Of a DNA stretch of 64,000 nucleotides, positions 55,025-64,000 are shown one piece after another. Where the stretch lies: positions 108,884-172,883 of the forward strand of contig JAGTXK010000126.1 in assembly GCA_019096195.1 (NCBI GenBank), given 5' to 3'. The notes beneath the pieces were generated by a model. That model was given only the letters and a program-made list of their open reading frames with translations, had not been told where the DNA came from and did not search any database. The stretch comes from Boletus sp. NGJ (lineage: Eukaryota; Basidiomycota; Agaricomycetes; Boletales; Boletaceae). The number at the start of each line of letters is the position of its first letter. Position 1 is the first letter of the stretch. The position numbers and the translations under genes are program-made.

Positions 55025-55822
55025 CAACAGCCTTACCTGGGTCTGCAACAATTCCATTCTTTGCTGTGAGGCCTGAATGAAGGACTCTGTGGCCATTTCC
55101 ATCGCCATCTGAGCAAGGGGATGTTCAATTGGTTTATGCTAAACATTGGATACTTGCTCCACCATGCAATCAACCATGCAGCATTTTCAAACACTGTTAA
55201 TATTGTCAGAATGAGCCATTTACACATTAATTGTGCACTCACTGAAATCCAGAATTCTGTCTATGTTGATGCCCTGTTTAGCAAACTGATCATGCTCAGC
55301 ATCGTTTCTCACAGCCACTAGATTTGAACAAGGTAATGGGATATATATCATGGAGGTGAGATGATGATTGAACTCATGGTGTTGATCAATGGTCTGCATG
55401 GCCTCTGCCCGATGCTTTTGTCTTGCATCATGACTGAGCAATATGCAAACATTCTGCTCTGGCTCACCTGATCAATGCTTTCAAGCAGGTAGATGTGTCT
55501 TGCCTTTTGGGCAAGGCAGCTGCTGAGGGATACTGGTCTGTGCCATCTCTTGTGGAATGGAGGAGGGGAGAGGGTCTTTGGCCATTGAAACAAATATTGG
55601 TGGCATTGGGATATGGATGTTGTTCGGTAGAAACAGAGGAGGAGTTGGAATGTCGGCACTTGTGAACATATCTGGCTGGATGTCAGGCATTGCAAAGGGG
55701 GGTGGGGTTGGTAAGCAGGCATCAGTGAAATCATTAAAGTCGGTTGTCATCGGTGATGGCAGATAGAGATGGAATGGAGATGGGGTGGGAATGTGCCATG
55801 ACACATCCGATGCATCTGCCAT
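55025..55822 (-). CDS. Unknown repeat-associated gene with Pro-rich start
   Basis: The frame starts at ATG 55822 (MADASDVSWHIPTPSPFHLY) and is Pro/Thr-rich for about 100 codons (LPTPPPFAMPDIQPDMFTSA). After a break near 55480 the text DARQKHRAEAMQTIDQHHEF and NDAEHDQFAKQGINIDRILD follows in another frame (55220-55441), then MAMEMATESFIQASQQRMEL (55033-55130). An intron with GTGAG donor near 55468 would explain the first frame change. I have a weak memory of similar Agaricomycete proteins; no function is known. It is divergent to the gene at 56276. Confidence 0.4.
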
Positions 55823-56275
55823 CTCTAGATCTAAAATGTGGTCAATTACTGATCAATTCCAAGGCCAATCACTTACCAATAGAGTCTGATTCACTGTAGG
55901 CCAAGACTGATGGTGACTGAGGTGGCATATGAATTCAATTTTTTTCAAATGGAAATTTTCTTCAGAATAGGAATGTTGCACTCACCTGGAATTGTGAACC
56001 AAACTTACTTTTACATTGTGAGTCTGTTCCGAAATATGGTGGAAAAGTGGAATGGGAGGGATGGGATGAAGTTAGATCGGGTGTGGTGACGCATGTGGTC
56101 AGCAGTGGAGTGGGCAGTTACATGGGAAATATGGAGTATAGCACATTAGCCGGAATTGCTGAGCCACAATGGTGGAGAAACAAACAATGGTGAATGCTGT
56201 TCAGCGTTCACAAAGCAAAACTTGCCACATCCTACACATCTCTTTCCATCACATTCTGCATCACCATTCCCTACC
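55823..56275. promoter_or_regulatory. Shared upstream region of two divergent unknown genes
   Basis: A 450-bp interval separates ATG 55822 (-) from ATG 56276 (+). It has CT-rich stretches before the plus ATG (CACATCTCTTTCCATCACA), typical of fungal 5' regions. No TATA box is clear. Promoter role is inferred from position only. Confidence 0.3.
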
Positions 56276-58261
56276 ATGTCTTCCACCATCCAAACCATTA
56301 TCGTCGATGCCATAGCTGCCATTCAACATGTTCTCAAAATGAAAGTACTTGGGACAACTGAGGGAGCTACTGCCTGGACAGTAGCATGGCACCAGGCCAT
56401 TGCCAAGATCATGGGCCACTTGGTGTGCGATCACAGCACTCATATCATAACAGCCTAACTAACATGTGTGCTAGGACACAATACAAGCCATGGCAGGGGG
56501 TGCCAAGAAGGTACCTCTCCTGGCCACTGCCTGTGACATTGAGATGTTGCAGTATCAAAACAGCTGATGTCCAGACTGGAGCAAGATCCTGAAGAACAAC
56601 ATTTCCAGTCATCCAGATCACCCATGGCTCAAGGTCAGCCAAGTTGATTCTGGAAACAAGGTCACAACATCTTCCACAAAGATTGCTCGGCCATTAGGAT
56701 AGCCACTCAACACCGAGGATCGGGCCATCAGGACAATGCAGGACGGTGATGACATTGATGTCAACAAAGTGCAGATGGCGCTGGAGAGTATGGATAAAGG
56801 CAAGGGCAAGGCCCAGCATATCAATCTACCAGAAATCAATTCTGAAGAGTGAGGTTGTTCAAGGCAATGCATCAAGCTGTTAGATGCATCAGGGAAAGGG
56901 ACATCTCGTGGACACTCACTGAGCAGGTCATGGCCACCACCATCCACCAAAGAGATGGAGGATTCTGAGCAAGTATGTGCCACCTGCAAACAATGCAGCA
57001 ACAGGTGCATCCCAAATTCTAGCCATGCTTGCACCCAGTGCCACCAGCAGAAGGTACGCTGTTCTCTTGCAAGACTGCACCAACAGTTAAGTTCCCTTAC
57101 TTGCCAATTCCCATCCTTGGAGAGAACAAAGAAACTGCGGGAATCTTGCACTCACCCACCTCGGTCAAAGATTCAACACAATGCCCCACCACCACCACCC
57201 ACCCCCACGCCATTATCTGCCATTCGCATCCCATGCCATGGACTGCCCTCAGCCTGTAAGCCAGCACCAACCATCAAGGTTGCCCCCCCACAAAAGAATG
57301 CCAAATGATCGAAGCCAGCCCAAGGTAAGTCATGCACACTTGTGATATTCTGCCCACTAATGTTTCTTACATAGTCCTTAAAGGTGTGGTGATCTCTAGG
57401 GTGAAGAAATTGGTATCAGCTTTGCAAGCACCTGGACTGTCCACCACTGGAACATCAGGCGACACTTGGTTTGGCCACACTGAGCCTGGCGACACCAGCG
57501 ACTACAAGAGGCTGTTTCAAGCACACTGGCAACTGCAGGCCAGTCACCATCTGCTGCAAGCAAGTCACTCACGCCTTGAGGATTGGGTCAATGCAATGGC
57601 CAACTCATTGAAAATGTTCAGCCAGGTCATCACTGAGCTCAGAGACTGCTGGGGTTGGACTGCAGACGATATGGTTCGTCCTTCATCCACAACAATGTGA
57701 TTCCCATTCCAACAAATTCATCAGCAGGCCAGTGACAAAGCCATCAACGGTGCACCATCCTTGGCGTTCTTCAATGCAGTTACCGAGCCAGGTGTGCTTG
57801 GCTCCCCTTTCTCCCCCACTCCATCTCTTGGCTGGCAAGCTGCAGAATAAGATGTCAATATTACCGATGCTCCCTCCCTCCCTCCTTCAATCAAGAGCTC
57901 ACTCCCTTGGCTGATTGCCCCCCTTTTCCATTGAGCTCTGCTGCTTCACACTGGGGTTGCCACAACCATCACTTGGATTGGTGGCCTAGGCACAATTTCA
58001 GAGGAAAGTTGGGGGCCTCCCCAACTGTTCCCACAGCTTCCATCAATCTTCGATCCCAAGGTGGCCAGCATTTCTGTGGAATCCACATCTAGATCAATGG
58101 TATCCATGCTGACTATCACCACCATTCAAGCTGAGGACAACAATGTCATGGATATGGAGAGCATGGCTGCAGAGGAGATGGTTACCAAAAAGCAGGCTTT
58201 GGGTGAGAATGAGGAGGAAGATGCAGGGGCAACATCTGGGAAATGCTTGGCCCCTCAGTAG
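56276..58261 (+). pseudogene. Unknown gene with paired-cysteine segment
   Basis: ATG 56276 opens MSSTIQTIIVDAIAAIQHVL (61 codons). A Cys-rich segment, VCATCKQCSNRCIP then HACTQCHQQKVRC (about 56970-57065), has the CxxC...C...CxxC...C spacing seen in repeat-associated zinc-binding proteins. TSDYKRLFQAHWQLQASHHL (57488-57547) and LEDWVNAMANSLKMFSQVIT look helical. The end is acidic (MDMESMAAEEMVTKKQAL and ENEEEDAG, to TAG 58261). Stops and frameshifts between 56459 and 56940 make it broken. Function unknown. Confidence 0.4.
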
Positions 58262-58589
58262 TGTTCTTAGCATTGTATTTCAAACTTATTTGTCCAAACT
58301 ATTTACAAGATAATGTGAGGAGTAAATAGCCATATACAGCTATTTTCTGATGGGCCAAGGTCCCAGAGTCAATGCTTCTGCGTTGGAGGGCAGTGGAGCC
58401 TTGTATGCTCTTTCTGATTAACATGGAGTTGTGTCTATGGATAAAAATCTAAAATCAGCTGTGATTCAAAAAGGGCCAATGTTAGCACACCTTGGATTTG
58501 GGTTCCTGTCCCTTGTGATACAACCAGGGTGCAAGCTCAGGACCTTGGTTTTTTACAACCCTTGGTTCCAGCATGACCGATAGGGGGCG
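58262..58589. other. No supported gene
   Basis: Non-coding interval. A segment at about 58470-58580 has low-grade similarity to tRNA-like text on the minus strand but no acceptable cloverleaf. Confidence 0.4.
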
Positions 58590-60640
58590 ATGGATTCAGC
58601 ATTTTTAAAGCTGACTTTAACTTCTTTTTTCACGGCACTAAAGCTACATTTCAGATGGATTTGCCAAGTCCATCTGGAGAAAAATCAAGTCATATATCTC
58701 GATCATCATCATTGCCCAGGGCAGTTCTCTTCAAAGTCAGTTTCAGCAATGAATGTTTCTTTGGTGCCAGTATCTCATCCCTGTGCCCAATATATCTGGC
58801 AGGATTCTTCTAAGTTACATGATCTGCCTTTTTGGCATTTCTTTGTGGTCCAACTTTGAATGGTTCTTGCAGATGATGAGAAACATTCTTTAAATTCTTG
58901 GTTGGTGGTCGCCCCACTACAAGTACACATCCACCGCATCAACAATGTGATATCTGAGGGCATTAACCACTTACCATTTACTGAGGTCCAGATGTTGATT
59001 AGCCTCAATTGCCCATCCACCTCACATTGGCCCCTTTGCTCACCACCACTCTCTATTTGAGATTTTCATGTGGTCAATCCTTTCACTGAATCAGTTAAAT
59101 AAAGCACCTAAATGCACTTTTGATGCCATATCACATGTTGAAGCACCCACCTTGAATGACACCGTTTTCTAAGAAAGGTCCCTAGCTTCTTGTTCACTCT
59201 CAGACCACTCACTGTAGGGGACGGATGGGCTTCTCAAATCCTGTTGAACTGAATCTTCTTCCTCTGCATTTGATTCATCCAGGCAAGCATTATCCTGTCC
59301 CTGGGTCTGAGCCCCAGAGAGCCTCTTTGCCCTTGATCTTTCTTGCTGAGATCTCTTCAATTGCTCTACCTCAGTGAAACCTTCATTGTTGCTCTCTGCA
59401 AGCTCCTGAAGCTTGTTCTTCCCATCCAACCAGTATTGGAATTGAAAGACATCATCTGGCTGGTTGTGTTGTCACTTCTGAATAAACTCCAGAAACCGTT
59501 TGGTATCATTGGCCTTTAGATGGCTAGGATCATCAGGAAAGAAAAAGCTGTCTGGAAGATGTTTAGGCTGAAGGGCTGAGACCAAAGGATTTTTGCATAT
59601 CAAGCCTGGAAACAGTTAATTTTGTGCATGACAGTTAGATATGAGGTCGATGTACAGTAGTGTAAGGTGAGAAAGCCTCAGACCATGTTTTACATATCAG
59701 CTCAGCTTTGCCCAGTGAACTCTGGGATCCAGATTGAACCATCCGACCAAGTTACCATGTTCACTGCATCATCTTCTCATTTCTGCCTCAGCTTTCTCCA
59801 CCTTTTCACGTCAGCCTGGCCCAAATGCTCATTTTCATCATCTGCCTCTGCTTCGTCATCTGCAGAAGCAAAGCAGCTGCCAAGATATCTACTATACCCC
59901 TCGTCACAAACCTGTATGACTTTCAGCATGTAGCATATGATTCAATCAGAAACACTTGCCATGCCTTCACTTCAGTCATGGCACCCTGTAAATTCCATGT
60001 GGCAGCAGTTGACTCAGCATTCTGGATCTCATCAGAAGAGAGACCATTCATAATTTCTGACAGCATCATCTGATAATGCTGAAACATCACCAAGGATCCC
60101 AGCTCCACACTGAACCGTTCCTTGATTATCCCCTTAATTTCTTCTTTCCATTGCTTCTGAATCACAGACCAAGCTGTCCATGTTTTGCTGAGGTGATGCC
60201 ATCTCTTTTTTTCCCCATCCACCCTTGTTTTTGCATCCATTTCTCATATATGTACCTTTTGAAAAATTTGGAATCAAATCTCCATGACAGAAACAACATT
60301 TTGTTTCTCATCTAAACTTGACACTCCCACACTGCATCCTCCAGAGTAAGGTTCTCCCTCAGACACCGGATCCAAAGTATCAGAGCCCTCTAGATAGTTT
60401 GTCGTTTTTTACCTCTGGCAGCCTTCCATGCTGGCCATTGCTCCTGGAGAATCCACAGTGAGTTGTCAGATATGCCGGGGTTCTCATGTCGCATTGGATT
60501 CTGAGATGACCCTGCCTCATTTTCAGCTGAGACATCCTTGGCCTGGGGTTCCTCATCTTCCATGTCATCTTATGAACCATCATGGACAGTTCCTTGATAG
60601 TCAGTCATGGTGTATTCCATCTCGTTGTCAGACATAGTAG
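58590..60640 (-). pseudogene. Unknown minus-strand repeat-associated gene
   Basis: A minus-strand start near 60636 reads MSDNEMEYTMTDYQGTVHDG, then an acidic stretch and NSLWILQEQWPAWKAARGKK (about 60420-60480). HHLSKTWTAWSVIQKQWKEE and NAESTAATWNLQGAMTEVKA (59960-60215) look like a helical middle. FTEVEQLKRSQQERSRAKRL and an acidic tail lie at 59169-59429. LVVGRPPTKNLKNVSHHLQE (about 58850-58910) and RNAKKADHV follow. Stops split all parts. I recall related Agaricomycete hypothetical proteins near KDZ-type repeats, but cannot name the family. Confidence 0.4.
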
Positions 60641-61194
60641 AGGGTAGACTCAAAGTGCAGCACAATGCATTCATTTTTCATCGGATAGTGTTATAACAAC
60701 CATGTTTCCATGTCATGATCGCCAGAGTCCAAGTAGCCAAGATTACACGATAACCACAATACTCCTGAGAGAAGTAAGATATGCCAGGGCTTGGTGCCAT
60801 AAGTGTCCAAAATGTCACCAAGAGAAGTCATATAAAATGAACCATATGGCATAGGGCCAGGCAGCAAGCAGCAAACTTGATTATGTGATACCAGCAATCC
60901 CCCTAGGCAGACATATTCCTTGATCCATGTAATTAGCCAAAGCAATCATGATTGCAATATATCCATACATGAGGCATAGCCAAGGTGACTGAATCACAGA
61001 AGTGCTGCAGGAGAAATCAAAGTTCCAGTATTCATGAACTTGATTCCAACTAGCCGAGATGAAACACTACAGCATCTGACAAACCACGTGGGTGTACATA
61101 TGCATTATTAATTTGTGTTTTGGCTCACAGTGTAAAGTAAGTTGTATCTGTGTTTAATGCCTAAGAATGCCTACAAATGAAAGATTAACCCTGG
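60641..61194. other. No supported gene between divergent remnants
   Basis: A minus open stretch (60691-60945) is hydrophobic and unrecognised. The interval may hold the promoters of the divergent genes on each side. Confidence 0.3.
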
Positions 61195-62850
61195 AAGAGT
61201 TACATATGCCACTTGGATAATGAAAAATACCACAAGGGGGCCTAAGATGACTCTTGTCAGATTGGATGCTACCAAGGATCCAACTTCCACAATACCATCC
61301 CAATCTATCCAGTCCACCCCAAGCAAGCCTGGACCATCTGACTCTCAGTTTACCTTCAGTGCCAGCATGTATGTTCTTTGTCACATTTAAACTTGCTATT
61401 CTGATAATATCTGGTGAAGGCCAATTGCTGCTGATGGAGAATTAGATGACATTTGGCCAATCTAATTGCCCCCTAAAAATGTATCCATTCTTGATTTTGG
61501 TGAATGCACTAGTCCACGCAAAGGTCTAGACTTCAAATGATTATCTCCAGAAATGGGTCACTCACAAGGAAGAATTTCTGCAAGCTGTGTTGAACATTGA
61601 AGCTCCCACTGATTCCCGAGAATGTTATATATGCCAGCAGGATGGTATTTATTGGTGTTTGGACTGTTTTGGTCAGCTGCTATTATACACTGGGTGCTGT
61701 AGGGACCGACATAAAAGGCATCCTTTTCATCACATTCAGCTGTGGACTGGGGCATTCTTCAACGACTCATCTCTGATCTTGGTGAGCTTTGTAAAGCATC
61801 CCTAAGTTTTGGATGATTTTGAAACATGTTGCAACAGACCGGCTTTGAGCTCCATCTTGGTCATAATGGTGGGCCACGTCTGAGCGGTGGCCAGAAATGT
61901 CCACATACACCTGACAACCCAGCATCCATGGATGATGAGGCCTGGGAAGACATTGACTGAGATGACATTCTGCCACACCTTCATTCAGCAAGCAGGTCAA
62001 ATTATCTGACGGTGGTTGATGTGACTGGAATTCATTTCATGACCATCAACTACTGCACATACCCCAATTCTGACCCAGAATATCTTCAACTTTTGTGGTG
62101 CAAGCTTTACCCTGTGACACTACAAATTCCAAGGACTACATTTACCTTCACCCTGCTGGATGATTTCATCTGAGATAATTTGGAGTGTGGAACATCTGGA
62201 ATGAACTATTACAGCAAGCTCCAAAGAATCACTTCCAATGTCTTCCCTCACATTGTGCTGGTATGTTGCTGACCTGCTTTCTGCATGTCAACTGCTCACA
62301 CAGGTCCAGAATCATTACCAAGAGTTGCTCAGAGTTTCCAGACAGTGGAGACTGCTAAAGCTTCTCAAGTGGAATGGCTTCAGTCACCATTCCTGGCAGC
62401 CACTGAAGGGAGATCTTGCCCTTTTTTGCCCTGCATGTCCTCAACTGGGGATGAATGTGCATGTTTCCATCGATGAGCTTTCCAAGTCGGTGACAATATT
62501 TGTTCACCATTGCACTGTCTGATCAAAACTCCTACAGCTGGAAATATGGCCAAACTCTTATCATGGATGGAAACTTCAAGGCCAAACACATATGGGAGAG
62601 ATGGTCTAATGACCAAATCTGGCTGATGGATGGCCTCAGCTTCATGGTAACTCTGCTGAACTACAGTATCATGAGTATCTGAAAGAGATGCACCACCTCC
62701 TGAAAGTAATCATGCAATGAAGAAACACTGTTTCTATAATTGCTGACATCCATCAACAGAGGTCAAGTTGCAACAATCACCAAGCTGTGAACCAGGCGAA
62801 TGCCAGCTGAGGCAAATTGAATTCCACCAGGATCGGTGGTTTGGCATGTG
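61195..62850 (+). pseudogene. KDZ transposase with CxC2-like cysteine cluster, 3' truncated
   Basis: The N-terminal cysteine cluster reads ECYICQQDGIYWCLDCFGQL then CCRDRHKRHPFHHIQLW (about 61617-61750), the CxC2-like arrangement preceding KDZ transposases. It continues with SNYLTVVDVTGIHFMTINYC (about 61995-62055), LDDFI..DNLECGTSGMNYY (about 62158-62210), WRLLKLLKWNGFSHH (about 62347-62391), LALFCPACPQLGMNV (about 62415-62460) and LIMDGNFKAKHIWER (about 62556-62600), whose Asp is the expected first catalytic residue. SSCNNHQAVNQANAS and IGGLACA run to about 62850, where LTR sequence starts. Several frameshifts and stops; the remaining catalytic half is absent. Confidence 0.85.
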
Positions 62851-63184
62851 CTTGGCAACTCCAATGCCAATAGAGGTTGGCCTGTGTAAGCCCAGGACTC
62901 TGCCACTGGCAGCACAGTAAATCCAGGACTCCGCCACTGACCCCATATAGGATAGGTCTGCCCTTCCATCAGATTATGCCACCATCCTCAAAGTCCAAGA
63001 CTCCGACATTGGTCATAGAGTAGCAGCTCCAACCCCAAGGGAGGCTCTATGTTAAAGCTAGCCATTGGTCCCTAGTTCAAGGAATCATTGGGCCTTGGGA
63101 GGTATTTTCCACTCAAGTCCAGCTAGTCCAGTAATCACATAGGGTTAATTACTCAGGAACGTGTCACTTGTTACACAGCATAAC
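62851..63184 (+). repeat. Gypsy LTR fragment (3' part, about 335 bp)
   Basis: It matches the reverse complement of the left part of the 944-bp solo LTR (landmarks GAGGTTGGCCTGTGTAAGCC, GGATAGGTCTGCCCTTCC and CACTTGTTACACAGCATAAC ending AACA). Some 600 bp of the LTR's 5' side are missing where it meets the KDZ remnant. It precedes a gag leader, so it is the remains of a 5' LTR. Confidence 0.8.
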
Positions 63185-63650
63185 AAAAGATCTAGGTTAT
63201 AAATTGCTGTGGGACTATCTAGTCCAGCAACTCCCACCTCTATTCAAGGGAATAGAACTGCCTATCAGAGGATAGGCCCTCGCTCTACACACTGTGCAGA
63301 ATCAACCTCGCCCAGCTCCTCGGAGAAGATTGAGAAGAAGAAGCCACACCATCATGGGCTTCTACTGCTATCTCTGACACGTCTTCAAGAAGGATCCCAG
63401 GGTCATTATCCCATACAATGGCCCTCCTTCCTGCACATTTCCAGATCCACCCAGGTGACCAGATCTTCCAGGTGGTCTCTGCTCTCAAATTGTGACCCCA
63501 TTGGCAGATCCTACCCCTCTGCCCACGTTCCAACCAGTTCCCATTAGAGTAGACTCCCTCGACTTTCTCCTCAATCAAAGCAGAGCATCTAGTCCAAACC
63601 CCTATCTAGGAGATCTCTAGACAAATAAAGACTTAGACGACAAAGAAGAG
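63185..63650 (+). other. Leader of the gypsy element at the window end
   Basis: An open stretch 63209-63547 is Ser/Pro/His-rich (MGLSSPATPTSIQGNRTAYQ) and unrecognised. It may be the N-terminal part of gag or leader. I could not match a tRNA primer site after the LTR. Confidence 0.35.
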
Positions 63651-63886
63651 ATGGTTGAAATTAAAGCTACCTTGCCTAAGGAGTTCTCAGAAGAGACCAA
63701 CAATGCCAAGAGATGGCTTATGGCTATGAAAGGATACTTCCATCTAGGAGGAGCAGAGAAGTTCACAGAGGAAGCCAAGAGGCTTATTCTATTGAATAAG
63801 ATGTCCAAGGGAAGAGGAAAAGCATTCACAGAAGCCTGGCTGACCAGGCTGCTCGACGACACTGTGCCACAAGCAGACAAGACCTA
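63651..63886 (+). pseudogene. Gypsy Gag fragment cut by a Tc1-like element
   Basis: ATG 63651 opens MVEIKATLPKEFSEETNNAK, RWLMAMKGYFHLGGAEKFTE and KRLILLNKMSKGRGKAFTEA, a gag core of the Ty3/gypsy type (short helices, W-L-M-A-M-K-x-Y-F). The frame runs unbroken into the Tc1-like end at 63887. Promoted by the adjacent LTR, it would have encoded a capsid protein before the insertion. Confidence 0.65.
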
Positions 63887-64000
63887 CAGTGGCTCAAAAA
63901 AGTGTCTTGATGTTTGGCTATTTTGCAAAGACTTGACATTTGCAAAAGAACCAAAAGGTATTAGCCCTAACCCTTGCTGGGCCATTGATAGCCCTAATCC
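63887..64000. mobile_element. Left end of a third Tc1-like element (copy C), cut by window end
   Basis: CAGTGGCTCAAAAAAGTGTC follows TA at 63885-63886 and shares the first 15 bases with copies A and B, then diverges. It also carries telomere-like text (GCCCTAACCCTTGC and later GCCCTAATCC). It is a related but distinct subfamily. Confidence 0.75.

Noticed and set aside
58470-58590. tRNA-derived SINE on the minus strand
   Set aside because: No convincing A and B boxes and no cloverleaf; only loose resemblance.
1-64000. An antiviral, toxin-antitoxin or biosynthetic gene system
   Set aside because: No nuclease, helicase, toxin or synthase domains were recognisable outside transposon functions on either strand.

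Overview
The window looks like a repeat-dominated piece of an Agaricomycete (mushroom-forming basidiomycete) nuclear genome. The basis is the mix of decayed gene families: a Plavaka-type CACTA transposase, a KDZ transposase with its cysteine cluster, Tc1/IS630-type DDE transposases, chromodomain Ty3/gypsy and Ty1/copia retrotransposons, and several repeat-associated proteins of unknown function that I recall only from Agaricomycetes. Short GT..AG introns are visible in several remnants. I found no intact, confidently functional host gene and no tRNA, rRNA, CRISPR or bacterial-type system.

Layout. 1-4549: old gypsy element (gypsy-1, +) carrying a later solo LTR. 4550-10340: gene-poor DNA and a decayed Spt5-like multi-KOW gene (-). 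10340-15445: remnants of an unknown gene (+) and a WD40 gene (-), with related terminal-repeat motifs at three places. 15860-17940: tandem coding-like repeats, then an F-box-like pseudogene (+). 17960-20110: AT-rich non-coding DNA. 20380-22590: probable DUF6532-type remnant (-). 23400-26240: Plavaka transposase remnant (+). 26440-29880: pseudogene of splicing factor SF3B1/Hsh155 (+) split by a 1,020-bp solo LTR and a second insert. 30429-31923: Tc1 element copy A. 31950-32779: a second DDE transposase remnant. 33045-37570: unknown genes, a 224-residue reading frame and a solo LTR. 37578-43470: gypsy-2 (-). 43951-53050: a nested stack in which copia-1 lies inside copia-2, Tc1 copy B lies inside a copia-1 LTR, and a 221-bp solo LTR lies elsewhere in copia-2. 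53215-54850: an 87-bp minisatellite split by a 944-bp solo LTR. 55025-60640: three unknown repeat-associated genes. 61195-62850: KDZ transposase remnant, joined to a gypsy LTR fragment and gag (63651 on) that is itself hit by a third Tc1-like end at 63887.

Relative ages can be read directly. Target-site duplications and restored reading frames across insertions give the order of events. CpG dinucleotides are almost gone in the old remnants (SF3B1, Plavaka, Spt5-like, gypsy-1) but common in copia-1, gypsy-2 and the 36.3-kb solo LTR. The old sequences therefore look long exposed to cytosine methylation and deamination or a RIP-like process, and the latter three look younger. I did not find a convincing new biological system. 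The best leads are the Tc1 family with telomere-like blocks in its inverted repeats and an inherited stop codon, a heat-shock-element match in the copia-2 LTR, a promoter module shared by unrelated LTR families, and the in-frame 87-bp minisatellite.
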